Origin: Mesorhizobium muleiense
GTDB taxonomy: Bacteria > Pseudomonadota > Alphaproteobacteria > Rhizobiales > Rhizobiaceae
Length of the DNA: 64,000 bases
Reading direction: 5' to 3'
Assembly: GCF_900099905.1 (NCBI RefSeq)
Contig: NZ_FNEE01000006.1
Span: forward strand, 186,001 to 250,000
The translations under genes and the position numbers were made by a program. Every line of letters starts with the position of its first letter. The first letter of the stretch is position 1. A model generated the notes under the pieces. The model was not told the DNA's origin. It did not search any database and saw only the letters and a list, made by a program, of their open reading frames with translations. Shown here piece by piece: positions 1-10,382 of the stretch.

Positions 1-857
1 TCATGTTCCTGGCCGTCCTCAGCGCCCTGGCAATGCCTTTCGGCCTCGACGGCCCTTTCCTCTACATGATGGGCAAGGGCCTGACGGCGATGATCGCAAT
101 TTCGGGATGGATCTCGGAGCGTTCGCCGGTCGATGCAGTCGGCCTGATTTCGTTGCAATCGGTCCTGCTGGTGACGGTCGCCCTGGTCATCGCCACGATG
201 GCGACGACATGGCTGCGGCTTGCGGCACTTCCCTTTGCGCTCGCCGGCCTGCTGACGATTTCCGAGACGCGCACCCCCGACGTGCTGATCTCGGAGGATG
301 CGCATCTGGTGGCGCTGCCGATCGGCGGCGGCGAACTTGCCGTCAACCGGATGCGTTCGAACGAATTCACCACCGACAACTGGAAACATGCGCTGGTTTC
401 AACAACGATCGTCGAGCCCGAGACATTCGAAAAAGGAGATGTGCGGTTCGACATCGCCGACCCGGCCGACCTGCCGCCGGGAGCGCCTTTCACCTGCACT
501 GCCGGCCTGTGCCTGGCCCGGCACCCGTCCGGCGCGCTCATCGCGCTCGCCGACAACCGTAAAACCGCGCGGCCGGCCTGTGCCTTTGCGGATTTGATCG
601 TCATCGACGATGCCACAGCCTATTACAAACCCTGCCGCAACCCGCTGGTTCTCGTCGTCACCAAACGGCAGCTCGCTCGCATGGGCAGTGCCGCCGTCTT
701 CTTCGATCCGCTATCGGCGACGACGCGCGCAGAAATCCGTTTTGCCGTCAGACAGCCATACAGGCCCTGGCATGAGCAGCGGCGGTTTTCGCGCGAGGCG
801 AGGGGCCTGCCGCCATACCGCAGGGCCGAGAAACCCAAGAAGCCTGCCGTTCAGTAA
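1..857 (+). CDS. comEC: ComEC/Rec2-family competence protein, C-terminal part (5' end outside window)
   Basis: Only the last ~284 residues are present; the reading frame is open at the left edge, so the first visible methionine (base 3) need not be the start. It begins with hydrophobic segments typical of the membrane part and ends in a soluble tail with the stretch [13 protein letters not shown], then a basic Pro-rich end ([12 protein letters not shown]). The family forms the inner-membrane DNA-uptake channel in competent bacteria; its role in rhizobia is unclear. Its stop overlaps the end of convergent lexA by a few bases. The comEC-lexA neighbourhood, which I recall from other Rhizobiales, supports the call. 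Confidence 0.8.
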   Translation, partial: MFLAVLSALAMPFGLDGPFLYMMGKGLTAMIAISGWISERSPVDAVGLISLQSVLLVTVALVIATMATTWLRLAALPFALAGLLTISETRTPDVLISEDAHLVALPIGGGELAVNRMRSNEFTTDNWKHALVSTTIVEPETFEKGDVRFDIADPADLPPGAPFTCTAGLCLARHPSGALIALADNRKTARPACAFADLIVIDDATAYYKPCRNPLVLVVTKRQLARMGSAAVFFDPLSATTRAEIRFAVRQPYRPWHEQRRFSREARGLPPYRRAEKPKKPAVQ

Positions 858-1603
858 CGCCGGATCAGTCCGACGAGCTTGCCCTGCACCTTGACCCGGT
901 CCGGCCCGAAGATGCGCGTCTCGTAGGCCGGATTGGCCGCTTCCAGTGCGATCGAGGCACCTTTGCGGCGGAATCGTTTCAGCGTCGCTTCCTCCTCGTC
1001 GACCAGAGCGACAATGATCTCGCCAGGCTGGGCGGTGTCGGCGTTGCGGATGATGACCGTGTCGCCGTCGAAGATGCCGGCCTCGATCATCGAATCACCC
1101 TTGACCTCCAGCGCGTAGTGCGTGCCGCCGGTGATCATGTCCGGTGGCACCGAGATCGAATGCGTCTGGTGCTGGATGGCGTCGATCGGCACACCGGCAG
1201 CGATGCGGCCCATCACCGGTATGGAGACGGTGGCAACGACGTCGTCGTCATTGCCGGCAGCACGCATGCGCGAAGGCGCCGGCTTGATCTGGCGTCCGAG
1301 GCCGCCCTGTCCAAGCCCGCCCTGGCCAAGGCTGCCTTGAATGACGCTCGGCGAGAATTTGCGCGCCGCATTGAGGCCCGGCGCGATCGAATCGGGCAGG
1401 CGCAGCACCTCCAGCGCGCGGGCGCGGTTGGGCAGGCGGCGAATGAAACCGCGTTCCTCCAGCGCCGTGATCAGCCGGTGGATCCCTGATTTGGAGGCGA
1501 GGTCGAGCGCTTCCTTCATCTCGTCGAACGAGGGCGGAATGCCGCTTTCCTTCAGCCGCTCGTGGATGAACATCAGCAGTTCAAGTTGTTTGCGTGTAAG
1601 CAT
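851..1603 (-). CDS. lexA: LexA SOS repressor
   Basis: Transcriptional repressor of the SOS response that self-cleaves when RecA is activated. The 250-residue protein starts [17 protein letters not shown], a typical LexA winged-helix N-terminus; an upstream in-frame extension lacks family similarity, so I start at 1603. The cleavage site is visible in GRIAAGVPI (Ala-Gly), the catalytic Ser in KGDSMIEAG and the Lys in EATLKRF. The linker between the domains is long and Gly-rich, with a repeated LGQGG unit. It follows moeA on the same strand after a 105-base gap that holds SOS boxes, so it probably has its own autoregulated promoter. Confidence 0.96.
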   Translation of the reverse strand: MLTRKQLELLMFIHERLKESGIPPSFDEMKEALDLASKSGIHRLITALEERGFIRRLPNRARALEVLRLPDSIAPGLNAARKFSPSVIQGSLGQGGLGQGGLGRQIKPAPSRMRAAGNDDDVVATVSIPVMGRIAAGVPIDAIQHQTHSISVPPDMITGGTHYALEVKGDSMIEAGIFDGDTVIIRNADTAQPGEIIVALVDEEEATLKRFRRKGASIALEAANPAYETRIFGPDRVKVQGKLVGLIRRY

Positions 1604-1652
1604 CGCGACCCCCAACAGAATCAGAAAAACAAACCCAGAACAAACACTATCT

Positions 1653-1667
1653 GTTCCAGTTGTGTTC
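1653..1667 (-). promoter_or_regulatory. SOS box (LexA operator) upstream of lexA
   Basis: The plus strand reads GTTCCAGTTGTGTTC, a perfect GTTC-N7-GTTC direct repeat (GAAC-N7-GAAC in the direction of lexA). This is the known alphaproteobacterial LexA site. It lies about 50 bases upstream of the lexA start, which fits autorepression. Confidence 0.9.
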
Positions 1668-1694
1668 CGCAACCATTTAAAGTTTAATGAATGT

Positions 1695-1709
1695 GTTGAC
1701 GTTTTGTTC
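1695..1709 (-). promoter_or_regulatory. Possible second, degenerate SOS box
   Basis: The plus strand reads GTTG-N7-GTTC, one base off the GTTC-N7-GTTC consensus, 28 bases from the end of the perfect box and touching the moeA stop. Tandem LexA sites are plausible, but a chance match to an 8-base motif is possible. Confidence 0.4.
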
Positions 1710-2913
1710 AGCGTAGCATCAGCACGCTGCAGGCGGCGCCCGCTGCGGCTGCGGGAGCGAATGGCTCGCGCACGACCAGTCCGTTGGCGTCGGCCAGCAT
1801 TCTGAGCATCGAGGAATCCTGGATACTGAACGGCGTTGCCTCAAGCGTGCCGGCTTCTTCCTTCACCACCGCGCGTACATAGTCCTGCCTGAGATCGTTG
1901 GCCGGCATGGCGGCGCCGAGCCTCGCCTGACGCATGTCCTGGCGGAAGGCGCGGCCGCCGAGCCGCGCCAGCAGCGGCTTCAGAAAGAGCTGCGTGCAGA
2001 CCAGGCTGGCCACCGGATTGCCGGGCAGGCCGATGCAGCGGATGGCGCCCAGCCGCCCGAACATCAGTGGCTTGCCGGGCCGCATGGCGATTTTCCAGAA
2101 ATCGAGCGCCATGCCTTCGCCGGTCAGCACGTCATGGACGAGGTCATGGTCCCCGACCGAGGCGCCGCCCAGTGTGACGATGACGTCCGCGCCTGCGTCG
2201 ACGGCTTTTGTCACCAGCGCGGCGATCGCCTCCTTGCGGTCGGGGGCGATGCCGAGATCGAGTGCGCTGGCGCCGACCGAGCGGGCCGCGGCGGCGACGC
2301 CATAGGCATTGGAGGAGATGATCTGGTCGGGGCCAAGGTCGCTGCCCGGCGGCAGCAATTCGTCGCCGGTGGCGATGATGGCGACCAGCGGCCGTTTCAC
2401 CACGCGGACCTGCTGGTGGTTGGCCGACGCCGCCAGCGACAATGCCGCCGGATCAAGCAGGCGGCCTTTCTCCAGCAGCGCGTCGCCCTTCGAGAAATCG
2501 AGCCCGAGGCGGCGGATGTTGCGGCCTTCAACCGTGGGCGCGGTCACTTCGACCATGCCGCCGCCGAGGTCGCGGGCATTCTCCTGGATGACGATGGTGT
2601 CGGCGCCTGCGGGAAGCGGCGCGCCGGTGAAGATGCGCACGGCCTGCGCCGGGCCGACTGTTCCGGTAAAGCCGCGACCGGCCGGCGCCATGCCGATCAC
2701 CGAAAGTCTCGCGGGCACGGACGCGACATCGTCGGCCCGCACGGCATAGCCGTCCATGGCCGACGCGTTGAATGGCGGCTGGGTGCGGAGCGCCATGAGC
2801 GGCTCCGCCAGCACGCGGTCGGCGGCATCCATCAGGGCGACGCTTTCAGCCTGCAAGGGCGCAGCATCCGCAAGCAGGTGCTCGAGCGCCTCGGCGACCG
2901 CAATCAGCGCCAT
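1708..2913 (-). CDS. moeA: Molybdopterin molybdenumtransferase MoeA
   Basis: Inserts molybdate into adenylylated molybdopterin in the last step of molybdenum cofactor synthesis (cytoplasm). The 401-residue length is normal. Visible family motifs are [17 protein letters not shown] near residue 48, the GDELLPPG segment, the MoCF-type [14 protein letters not shown], and [13 protein letters not shown] followed by GLPGNPVAS. It overlaps moaC by one base (TAATG), indicating translational coupling in the ppiD-trpD-trpC-moaC-moeA operon. Confidence 0.96.
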   Translation of the reverse strand: MALIAVAEALEHLLADAAPLQAESVALMDAADRVLAEPLMALRTQPPFNASAMDGYAVRADDVASVPARLSVIGMAPAGRGFTGTVGPAQAVRIFTGAPLPAGADTIVIQENARDLGGGMVEVTAPTVEGRNIRRLGLDFSKGDALLEKGRLLDPAALSLAASANHQQVRVVKRPLVAIIATGDELLPPGSDLGPDQIISSNAYGVAAAARSVGASALDLGIAPDRKEAIAALVTKAVDAGADVIVTLGGASVGDHDLVHDVLTGEGMALDFWKIAMRPGKPLMFGRLGAIRCIGLPGNPVASLVCTQLFLKPLLARLGGRAFRQDMRQARLGAAMPANDLRQDYVRAVVKEEAGTLEATPFSIQDSSMLRMLADANGLVVREPFAPAAAAGAACSVLMLR

Positions 2914-3410
2914 TATTGGCCTGCCCTCTGGGCATCCGCCTTGTAGTCGCCGGATTTGCCGCCGGTCTTTTCCACCAGCCTGATGCCGGAGATCGCCATG
3001 CCGCGATCGACCGCCTTGGCCATATCATAGATGGTCAGGCAGGCGACCGAGACGGCGGTCAGCGCTTCCATCTCGACGCCGGTCTTGCCGGTGACGCGGG
3101 CCAGCGCCGTGACCTTCAGGCCGGGCAGCGTCGCGTCAGGTTCGATGTCTACCGATATCTTGGTCAACAGCAGCGGATGGCAGAGCGGGATCAGCTCATG
3201 CGTCCTCTTGGCCGCCATGATGCCGGCGATGCGCGCCGTGCCCAGCACGTCGCCCTTCTTGGCATCGCCGTCGAGAATCATTTTCAGCGTTTCGGGCCGC
3301 ATCGAGACAAGACCTTCGGCGATTGCCGTGCGGGTCGTCTCCGCCTTGTCGCCGACATCGACCATATTGGCTTCGCCTTCCGCGCCAAGATGGGTGAGGG
3401 CGGCCGACAT
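2913..3410 (-). CDS. moaC: Cyclic pyranopterin monophosphate synthase MoaC
   Basis: Works with MoaA to turn GTP into cyclic pyranopterin monophosphate, the first part of molybdenum cofactor synthesis. The 165-residue protein contains the hallmark [11 protein letters not shown] near the N-terminus, [10 protein letters not shown], and [22 protein letters not shown] start at MSAALTHLG because the in-frame extension upstream is not conserved in the family. It lies between trpC and moeA on the same strand; pairing of trpDC with moaC-moeA is common in Rhizobiales. Confidence 0.95.
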   Translation of the reverse strand: MSAALTHLGAEGEANMVDVGDKAETTRTAIAEGLVSMRPETLKMILDGDAKKGDVLGTARIAGIMAAKRTHELIPLCHPLLLTKISVDIEPDATLPGLKVTALARVTGKTGVEMEALTAVSVACLTIYDMAKAVDRGMAISGIRLVEKTGGKSGDYKADAQRAGQ

Positions 3411-3476
3411 CGTCAGGTCACCCTGGAGCGACGTGCGTCCGGTTGGACGCACAAAGTACACTCTGACGCTTTGTAT

Positions 3477-4328
3477 CTATGCATCATGCTCTCCGAACAT
3501 CGATTCCGATTTTCGGGCAGATGCATTGGCGGGCGCCTTGCCCGTCAAAAGCAGGTGCGTCGCAGTGGCCACGTCCTGTTGCCGCATCAAGCTCTCGCCG
3601 ACGAGGAAAGTGCCAATGTCGCTCCGTTCCAGCCTGCGGCAGTCCTGGTGCGAGAAAATACCGCTCTCGCTGACCAGCAGCCGGTCGGCCGGCACCATCG
3701 CCGCGAGTCGCTCCGATGTCTCGATGCTGGTTTCGAACGTCCGCAGATTGCGGTTGTTGATGCCGATCAGCCGCGACGACAGTTTCAGCGCGCGTTCCGT
3801 CTCGGCCTCGTCATGAACCTCGACCAGCGCGTCCATGCCGAGCTCGAACGCCGTCGTTTCGAGTTCCCTGGCCACGGCGTCATCGACGCTCGCCATGATG
3901 ATCAGGATGGCGTCCGCGCCCCACGCACGGGCCTCGAACACCTGATAGGGCTCGAACAGAAAATCCTTGCGCAAAGCCGGCAATGTCACGGCGCTGCGCG
4001 CATCGGTGAGGAATTCAGGCGCCCCCTGGAAAGACGGCGCATCGGTCAGCACCGAGAGGCAGGCAGCCCCACCTTCGGCATAGGCCGTGGCCAGCGCCGG
4101 CGGATCGAAATCGGCGCGGATCAGGCCCTTGGACGGGCTCGCCTTCTTGATTTCGGCGATCAGCGCGAAACTGCCGGATTTGCGTTTGGCTTCAAGGACC
4201 GAGAGAAAGCCGCGTGGTGCGTCGGCATCCTTTGCCCGCGCCTTGATTTCGGCAAGCGGCACCCGCGCCTTCGCCGCCGCGATCTCGTCGCGCTTGTAGG
4301 CTTCGATCTTGCGCAGGATATCAGACAC
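3477..4328 (-). CDS. trpC: Indole-3-glycerol phosphate synthase TrpC
   Basis: Cyclises CdRP to indole-3-glycerol phosphate in tryptophan synthesis. The beta/alpha-barrel family motifs are present: [10 protein letters not shown] (catalytic Lys region), [21 protein letters not shown] and LLVSESGI. I choose the GTG at 4328, four bases past the trpD stop, because it gives the usual rhizobial start [12 protein letters not shown]; the upstream ATG at 4364 would add an unconserved stretch. Product is 283 residues. It forms a unit with trpD. Confidence 0.95.
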   Translation of the reverse strand: MSDILRKIEAYKRDEIAAAKARVPLAEIKARAKDADAPRGFLSVLEAKRKSGSFALIAEIKKASPSKGLIRADFDPPALATAYAEGGAACLSVLTDAPSFQGAPEFLTDARSAVTLPALRKDFLFEPYQVFEARAWGADAILIIMASVDDAVARELETTAFELGMDALVEVHDEAETERALKLSSRLIGINNRNLRTFETSIETSERLAAMVPADRLLVSESGIFSHQDCRRLERSDIGTFLVGESLMRQQDVATATHLLLTGKAPANASARKSESMFGEHDA

Positions 4329-4332
4329 GGCG

Positions 4333-5343
4333 CTATCCGTTCGAAATCTCGACCAGCCGGTCAAGCACCTTTAGCGCCCGGCCGCTGTCGATGGCTTGCG
4401 CCGCCGTCGCCATGCCATCGGCAAGCGTCGTCGCCTTTCCCGCCACCACCAGTCCGGCGCCGGCGTTCATCAGCACCGTATCGCGAAAGGCGCCGGCAGC
4501 GCCGCCCAGCATGTCGCGCAGCGCCTGGGCGTTGTAGGCGGCATCGCCGCCGCGCAACTCGTCCTTGGTATGCCGCTTCAGCCCGACCGCTTCCGGGGTC
4601 AGCGTAAAGCTGCGGATCTCGCCGCCGACCAGTTCGGCGACCTGGGTTTCGCCGGTGGTGGTGATCTCGTCATAGCCGTCGCCATGGGCGACCCAGGCGT
4701 GGTCGGCGCCCAGTGCCTTCAACGTCTCGGCCACCGGCATGATCCATTCCGGCAAGAAGACGCCAACCATCTGCCTGACGACACCAGCCGGATTGGAGAG
4801 CGGGCCAAGCAGGTTGAAGATTGTGCGGGTGCCGAGCTCGACGCGGATCGGGCCGACATGCTTCATCGCCGGATGATGCGCCGGCGCGAACATGAAGCCG
4901 ACGCCTGCGTCGTGGATGCAGCGGCCGATCGTTTCCGGCGGGATGTCGAGCTTGACGCCGAGCGCGGTCAGCACGTCGGCGGCGCCGGTCTGCGAGGACA
5001 GTCCGCGGTTGCCGTGCTTGGCCACCGGCACGCCGCAGGCGGCGATGACGAAGGCGGATGCGGTCGAGATGTTAACGCTGTGCGAATTGTCGCCGCCGGT
5101 GCCGACGATGTCGATGGCGCCAGCCGGCGCGTCGACGCGCAGCATCATGGCGCGCATGGTGGCAACGGCGCCGGAAATCTCGCTCACCGTCTCGCCGCGC
5201 ACGCGCAGCGCCATCAGGAAGCCGCCGATCTGGCCGGGCGTAGCGTCACCCGACATGATGATGTCGAAGGCATCGCGCGCTTCCTCGAAGGAAAGCGAGC
5301 TGCCGGCGGCGACCTTGGCGATATGGGTCTTGAGCGCGCTCAT
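4333..5343 (-). CDS. trpD: Anthranilate phosphoribosyltransferase TrpD
   Basis: Transfers phosphoribosyl from PRPP to anthranilate in tryptophan synthesis. At 336 residues it has the normal family length, with the glycine-rich PRPP site [19 protein letters not shown] near residue 80, [17 protein letters not shown], and [14 protein letters not shown]. Its ATG overlaps the ppiD stop (ATGA), so the two are translationally coupled. trpC follows within 4 bases. Confidence 0.96.
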   Translation of the reverse strand: MSALKTHIAKVAAGSSLSFEEARDAFDIIMSGDATPGQIGGFLMALRVRGETVSEISGAVATMRAMMLRVDAPAGAIDIVGTGGDNSHSVNISTASAFVIAACGVPVAKHGNRGLSSQTGAADVLTALGVKLDIPPETIGRCIHDAGVGFMFAPAHHPAMKHVGPIRVELGTRTIFNLLGPLSNPAGVVRQMVGVFLPEWIMPVAETLKALGADHAWVAHGDGYDEITTTGETQVAELVGGEIRSFTLTPEAVGLKRHTKDELRGGDAAYNAQALRDMLGGAAGAFRDTVLMNAGAGLVVAGKATTLADGMATAAQAIDSGRALKVLDRLVEISNG

Positions 5344-7232
5344 CTGGTCAGGGCTTGGGCAACGGCGGTCTGGTCGATGCGAACGTCATATTGCGTCTGC
5401 AGCTGCGCCACCAACTGGTCGAGCAGGTCGTCGGACATGCCGGCGGTGAACGATTTCTGCGCGTCGTCCGGCACCGAGCTGGCGTCGGCTCCGGCAGGCT
5501 CGAAGACTTCGGCGATCCTGAACAGGATCTGTCCGTCGCCGGTGGGCGAGGGGATCAATCCGGTCCCGCCTTCGCCTTCGCCGAACATGGCAGCCGCCCC
5601 TTCCTTGCCGAAATCGGCGTCGTCCGCGCCGCGCTTGACGCCGCGCTTGGTCTGCTTCTCAAGCTTGAGCTCGCTCGCGATCACGTCGAGCGTGGTGCCG
5701 GCCTCGAGTCGCTTTTCGAGCTCCTGCGCTTTTGCGGTGAGCCGCTTGGTCGTTTCCGCCGCCGTCCAGTCGGCCACCACCTTTTGGCGGACTTCGTCCA
5801 GCGTGCGGTCGCGGGCCGGCGTGACCGAATCCACCTCGTAGAACACGAAGCCGTTGTTGGCGGTGGTGAGGTCGGGATTCTCGGTGCCGGGCTCGGCATC
5901 GAACACCGCCTTGATGAGATCCGGCGATTCCGGCAGATCCTTGACGATGGCGCCGTCCGGCCTCAGGCCGGTGCGATCGATCGCGTCGATGGTGACGACC
6001 TTCAGCTTCAGCTTTTCGGCCGCTTCCTTGAGCGTGCTGCCCGAAGCGCGGCTATCTTCGTAGCTGTCATGGACGTCGAGCAGAATGCGGCTTGCCTCGC
6101 CGAGCGCCAGGTCCTTGCGGATGTCGGCGGCCACTTCGGCCAGCGGCTTCACCACTTCGGGCTTGATCTCGGTGACGCGCAGCAGAACCGGACCGAAGGC
6201 GCCCTGAACGACCGGGCTGACTTCGTTGACCTTGAGCGCAAAGGCCGCATCCGCCACCGCCTTGTCGGCGATCTTGTCCTTGGACAGCGTGCCGAGCAGC
6301 GTGTCGGCCTGCGTCTTGCCCTCGGCGGCGACGAGTTTGTCGAAGGTCGCGCCGGTCTCGAGTGAATCGAGCGCGGCCTTCGCGGCATCGGGCGTTTTGA
6401 ACACGAGCTGTTCGATCGTGCGCGTTTCCGCCGTGGTGTAGCGCCCCTTGTTCTTGTTGTAGTCGTCGCTGACCTGCTGGTCGGTCACGGCACTCACATC
6501 CATGATGTCTTCCGGCTCGAGCCTGACATAGGAGAATTTGCGGTATTCGGGCGCCGCATAGGTCTTCTTGTTTTCCTCGAAATAGGCCGAAAGCGTAGTG
6601 TCGGATGGCGCTTCGATCGGCTCGACCAGCGATTTCGGCAAGGTCAAATAGTCGATGGTGCGGTCTTCGCCACGATAAAGCGCCACCGCCCTCAAGAACG
6701 TATTCGGGGCCTTGAGGCCGTCCGAAACCGCCTCGACGATCTGCTGGCGCACAGCCACCTGGGCGCGATTCCTGAGATAGTCTTCCGGCCGCATGCCGAC
6801 CTGCTGCAGTATGTATTCGAAAGTCCTTCTGTCGAAGTTGCCGCCGGGACCCTTGAAGGCCGGGTCTTCATGCGTGAGTTGGGCCAGCCGGTCCTTGGAC
6901 AGCCCAAGCCCGAGCTTGCGGGCCTGCTCATCGAGGACTGCCCCCGACACGAGTTGCGCCAGCACCTGGTTGTCGAGGCCGAGCGCCGTCGCCTGCTCGC
7001 GGCTGATGCGCTGGCCGAATTGCTGCGACATCACGCTGATCTGCCGGTCATAGGCCAGCCGATACTCGTTGATCGACACTTTGGTGCCGCCGGCCGTGAC
7101 AACGGCGTCGTGGCCTGCAAAACCACCGACCATCTGTCCGGAAATGCCCCAGACGGCGAAGCTCAACACCAACAATATCAGCAGCGCTTTCGCGATCCAG
7201 GTCCCCGCGGCGCTTCTCAAGATACCAAGCAT
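5340..7232 (-). CDS. ppiD: PpiD-like membrane-anchored peptidyl-prolyl isomerase (SurA N-terminal/rotamase)
   Basis: Periplasmic folding factor anchored by one N-terminal membrane helix (about residues 11-32: [20 protein letters not shown]). The 630 residues contain a SurA-like N-terminal region starting with a [20 protein letters not shown] segment and a parvulin-type region roughly in the middle, as in PpiD. The start at 7232 is chosen because [12 protein letters not shown] is the conserved family beginning; the longer upstream frame is unconserved. It heads the minus-strand operon and overlaps trpD; tpiA is divergent. Whether the parvulin domain is catalytically active cannot be told from sequence. 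Confidence 0.9.
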   Translation of the reverse strand: MLGILRSAAGTWIAKALLILLVLSFAVWGISGQMVGGFAGHDAVVTAGGTKVSINEYRLAYDRQISVMSQQFGQRISREQATALGLDNQVLAQLVSGAVLDEQARKLGLGLSKDRLAQLTHEDPAFKGPGGNFDRRTFEYILQQVGMRPEDYLRNRAQVAVRQQIVEAVSDGLKAPNTFLRAVALYRGEDRTIDYLTLPKSLVEPIEAPSDTTLSAYFEENKKTYAAPEYRKFSYVRLEPEDIMDVSAVTDQQVSDDYNKNKGRYTTAETRTIEQLVFKTPDAAKAALDSLETGATFDKLVAAEGKTQADTLLGTLSKDKIADKAVADAAFALKVNEVSPVVQGAFGPVLLRVTEIKPEVVKPLAEVAADIRKDLALGEASRILLDVHDSYEDSRASGSTLKEAAEKLKLKVVTIDAIDRTGLRPDGAIVKDLPESPDLIKAVFDAEPGTENPDLTTANNGFVFYEVDSVTPARDRTLDEVRQKVVADWTAAETTKRLTAKAQELEKRLEAGTTLDVIASELKLEKQTKRGVKRGADDADFGKEGAAAMFGEGEGGTGLIPSPTGDGQILFRIAEVFEPAGADASSVPDDAQKSFTAGMSDDLLDQLVAQLQTQYDVRIDQTAVAQALTR

Positions 7233-7378
7233 GGTCACTTCCGATTTTTTCGCGCATTTTCGCATGCGCCGAGTCTGAAACAAGCGCAATAGCGTCCTTC
7301 CGGCCCACTGTCGATTGCTTTGTGGGCTGAGTTTGGTAGTGAGGACGCAGCCGAATATTGCCCGGAGAAGCAAATCCC

Positions 7379-8146
7379 ATGACGCCTGGAATCCGCCCGC
7401 TGGTCGCTGGCAACTGGAAAATGAACGGCACCAGCGCCTCACTCAACGAACTCAGGATGATCGGCAACGGCTTCATGAGCGGGCTCGATGCCGAGACCGA
7501 AGCGCTGGTCTGCGTTCCGGCGACGCTGCTTGCGCATGCCGCGGAGATCTTGTCGCGCACGCCGGTCCGGGCCGGGGGCGAGGATTGCCACAGCAAGGAG
7601 AGCGGCGCCCATACCGGCTGTATTTCGGCCGAGATGCTGAAAGATGCGGGCGCCAGTCACGTCATCGTCGGCCATTCCGAACGCCGCGCCGATCAAAACG
7701 AGGACGACGCCATTGTCCAGGCAAAGGCGTCCGCCGCGTGGCGCGCCGGGCTGGTTGCCATCATCTGCATCGGCGAGACGAGAGCCGAGCGCGAGGCGGG
7801 CGCCACGCTCGACGTGCTGTCGCGCCAGGTCGCCGGCTCGGTGCCGCCGAATGCAACGGCATCGAATACCGTCATCGCCTACGAGCCGGTATGGGCGATC
7901 GGCACGGGGCTGACGCCGACTGCCGCCGACGTTGCTGAGGCGCATGCGCATATTCGCGAAAAACTGTCGGAAAAGCTTGGCAGCGCAGCGGCAAAGATGC
8001 GCATCCTCTATGGCGGCTCGGTCAAGCCGTCGAACGCGGTCGAACTGCTGGGCGTAAAAAATGTCGACGGCGCGCTGGTCGGCGGCGCCAGCCTGAAGGC
8101 GGCGGACTTTCTCGGAATTGCCGAAGCCTATCGAAACATCTCCTAA
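7379..8146 (+). CDS. tpiA: Triosephosphate isomerase
   Basis: Interconverts DHAP and glyceraldehyde-3-phosphate in glycolysis. The 255-residue barrel shows the catalytic residues in order: Asn/Lys in GNWKMNG at the N-terminus, His in VIVGHSERR, Glu in [11 protein letters not shown], and the phosphate-binding [12 protein letters not shown] and GGASLKA. I start at [14 protein letters not shown] because this matches the family. Its stop codon is inside the left arm of an intergenic inverted repeat. Confidence 0.97.
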   Translation: MTPGIRPLVAGNWKMNGTSASLNELRMIGNGFMSGLDAETEALVCVPATLLAHAAEILSRTPVRAGGEDCHSKESGAHTGCISAEMLKDAGASHVIVGHSERRADQNEDDAIVQAKASAAWRAGLVAIICIGETRAEREAGATLDVLSRQVAGSVPPNATASNTVIAYEPVWAIGTGLTPTAADVAEAHAHIREKLSEKLGSAAAKMRILYGGSVKPSNAVELLGVKNVDGALVGGASLKAADFLGIAEAYRNIS

Positions 8147-8275
8147 AGCGCGTCGCGTTTGGCCGGCCTAATGCGACGCGCTTTAGGTTGTTGTTTTATG
8201 CATGCCGTTATCGCAAAACCGCTGCACACCCGCGGGTCAGGCCCAGGGTCAGGCCCAAGGGCATGCTTTAGCATC
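8142..8275. repeat. Rhizobiales-type intergenic palindromic element after tpiA
   Basis: A perfect 15-base inverted repeat (CCTAAAGCGCGTCGC at 8142-8156, its complement at 8173-8187) includes the tpiA stop. It is followed by TTTTATGCATGCCGTTATC and CAAAACCGCTGCACAC, which resemble a palindromic intergenic repeat I remember as common in rhizobial genomes, with a GGGCATGC right arm near 8263. It may act as a terminator or mRNA-stabilising hairpin. The rest of the gap up to secG (8276-8447) shows no gene. Confidence 0.7.
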
Positions 8276-8447
8276 GAAAGGCTGTCGGGCACTTCGGATA
8301 CTGTGCCGCAGCGGAAAATGTTGCAACGGCCGCATTGCTTCCCATATTCCGGCCACGGGCTTGGAATTGCCGTCAAAGCATTGTATTGAGCCGCCTCCAA
8401 ATCACCGGTCGTATCTGCGGCCGCGCAAGGCTTTGCCAGGATAAGTT

Positions 8448-8906
8448 ATGGAAACCGTACTGATCGTCGTCCACCTCATGGTTGTGCTCGCTCTTGTCGG
8501 CGTGGTGCTGCTGCAGCGCTCCGAAGGCGGCGGCCTCGGCATCGGCGGCGGATCGGGCTTCATGACCGCGCGCGGCGCCGCCAACGCGCTGACGCGGGCG
8601 ACGGCGATCCTGGCGGCGGCGTTCTTCGCCACCTCGCTGACCTTATCGATCGTCGCCCGTTACGGCGAGAAGCCGATCGACATTCTCGATCGTGTGCCTG
8701 TGACGAACGGCGGGGGCGGCGTGCTCAACCAGTTGCCTGGCACCACGACGCCGACACCGCCGTCCGGCAATACGGCGCCAACGCCGCCTTCCGGCAATGA
8801 TGCCGCAGCCCCGGCCCCCGCTGCACCGCCAGCGGCGGGAGCGACCACGCCGCCGGCCACAAACGGCGCCACCCAGCCAGTAACGCCGCAGGTTCCAAAC
8901 CAGTAA
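8448..8906 (+). CDS. secG: Protein translocase subunit SecG
   Basis: Small inner-membrane partner of SecYE. METVLIVVHLMVVLALVGVV is the first membrane helix, followed by the diagnostic LLQRSEGGGLGIGGG loop and a second helix around residues 53-70. The C-terminal ~60 residues are a Pro/Thr/Ala-rich periplasmic tail with a repeated TPPSGN unit, typical of long alphaproteobacterial SecG. It lies between tpiA and pyrG, the usual neighbourhood. Confidence 0.95.
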   Translation: METVLIVVHLMVVLALVGVVLLQRSEGGGLGIGGGSGFMTARGAANALTRATAILAAAFFATSLTLSIVARYGEKPIDILDRVPVTNGGGGVLNQLPGTTTPTPPSGNTAPTPPSGNDAAAPAPAAPPAAGATTPPATNGATQPVTPQVPNQ

Positions 8907-9117
8907 TCAGCAGACGTCCGGCGCCGCGATCTGTTGTTGTTTGAACACAGTCGCGGCAAATGCCGCACGATCGCGAGGATTCGACCGGGCGCGGCACGCC
9001 AGGGCGCTTGAGGCGTCTCCGATTAATCGATTATAGATTGCGCGCGGCACATTCGGGGTCCTTGGGGGACGCCGGGCGACGCCGTGGCAACAAGCATTGA
9101 ACGATCGGATCTTCGCC

Positions 9118-10236
9118 ATGCAGCTTCGCAGCTTCATTTTAGCCGGCCTTTGGGCCGTGCTCAGCCTTGGTGCGCCCGCTTACGCGGCCATGCCGGCGGG
9201 CAATTCGGCCCCTAAATCCGCAGTCACAACTGACGTCGTCAACGTCGCCGCCAAAAGCGATGCGGCGCAACTCAGGCTGCTCAAGACGAAAAAAGACCCG
9301 AGCGCGGCAGATCTTGCCCAGATCAGGAGGATCGAGGCCAAGATCGCGGCTGACAAGCAGTCTGCTCGAGTAAAGGCGATCGAGGCAAGGAAGCTGGCGA
9401 TGCGCGAGGCGGCCAAAGCCAGGTCGGACGCGGAACGGCAGGCGTTTCTTGCCAGGAAGGGCCTCGCCAAGAAGGATAAGTCCGCTGGCAAGGCCAGGCT
9501 GGCCGATGCCAGGCCGGTCAAGATCATCGACCCGATTCAACCCATCGCAGCAATCCAGTCGGCCGAGGCAATTCCCGCCGAGGCCATGAACGTCGCGCTG
9601 ACCGGCAACAACGGCGAATTGCGCAGCGAGCCGGTCGGACAGAAGCCGCAGCGCGTCGGGCTGTTCGCCGGCCTGTTCGGCGGCACGTCCCCGTCGATGT
9701 CGCTGCTCCCCGAGACCCGCGCCCTCGATGCCGCGCTCGCCAGCAAGGAAGCCAGGAAGCAGTTCAAGGTGAAGCCGGAGTTCGTGCCGCAAGAAGTCGA
9801 GTTCACCGGCTATAGCCCCGGCACCATCGTCATCGATACGAGCGCGCGCCGCCTCTATCTCGTCGAATCCTCCTGGACCGCCCGCCGTTATGCGATTGCG
9901 GTCGGTCGTGACGGCCTGCAGTTCAAGGGCACGGTCGCCGTCGGCGACAAGCAGGAATGGCCCCGCTGGATCCCGACGCTCGACATGCAGAAGCGTGAGC
10001 CGAAGAATTACGGCCGGTACAAGGACGGCATGCCTGGCGGCGGCGATAACCCGCTCGGCGCGCGCGCCATCTATCTCTACGACGGCAGGAAGGACACCCA
10101 TCTGCGCATTCACGGCACCATTGCGCCGCAGTCGATCGGGACGAGCTCCTCCAACGGCTGTTTCCGCATGATCAACGAGCACGTCATGGACCTTTATCGC
10201 AGGGTGAAAGTGGGCACCAAGGTCGTCATCATCTGA
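9118..10236 (+). CDS. L,D-transpeptidase (YkuD domain), secreted
   Basis: Peptidoglycan cross-linking or lipoprotein-anchoring enzyme of the periplasm. The N-terminus is a signal peptide (LRSFILAGLWAVLSLGAPAYA). A long Lys/Ala-rich, probably coiled-coil segment (residues ~45-135) precedes the C-terminal YkuD domain. The catalytic motif HGT...SSNGCFRM is at the end (Cys near residue 349). I use the ATG at 9118; an upstream TTG at 9097 has no clear ribosome site. A strong terminator follows. Confidence 0.9.
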   Translation: MQLRSFILAGLWAVLSLGAPAYAAMPAGNSAPKSAVTTDVVNVAAKSDAAQLRLLKTKKDPSAADLAQIRRIEAKIAADKQSARVKAIEARKLAMREAAKARSDAERQAFLARKGLAKKDKSAGKARLADARPVKIIDPIQPIAAIQSAEAIPAEAMNVALTGNNGELRSEPVGQKPQRVGLFAGLFGGTSPSMSLLPETRALDAALASKEARKQFKVKPEFVPQEVEFTGYSPGTIVIDTSARRLYLVESSWTARRYAIAVGRDGLQFKGTVAVGDKQEWPRWIPTLDMQKREPKNYGRYKDGMPGGGDNPLGARAIYLYDGRKDTHLRIHGTIAPQSIGTSSSNGCFRMINEHVMDLYRRVKVGTKVVII

Positions 10237-10254
10237 CGCCTTGACGGGTCAAAC

Positions 10255-10281
10255 AAAAGGGCCGGCCTCGCCGGCCCTTTT
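10255..10281 (+). terminator. Rho-independent terminator
   Basis: Perfect 12-base stem AAAAGGGCCGGC / GCCGGCCCTTTT with a 3-base loop, 18 bases after the L,D-transpeptidase stop and ending in T residues. It separates this gene from pyrG. Confidence 0.9.
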
Positions 10282-10382
10282 GCTTTGGTTCGAGCATCAT
10301 CAGGGCGCCTTCTTGGGAAAAAGCCTTCGCGGCGGTTTTTTCTCTGGCGGAATCAATTCGGCCGCGTTAAGCGATGAATCCC

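Noticed and set aside
2916..4607. A 563-residue plus-strand open frame
   Set aside because: Antisense to moaC, trpC and trpD, which have definite family motifs.
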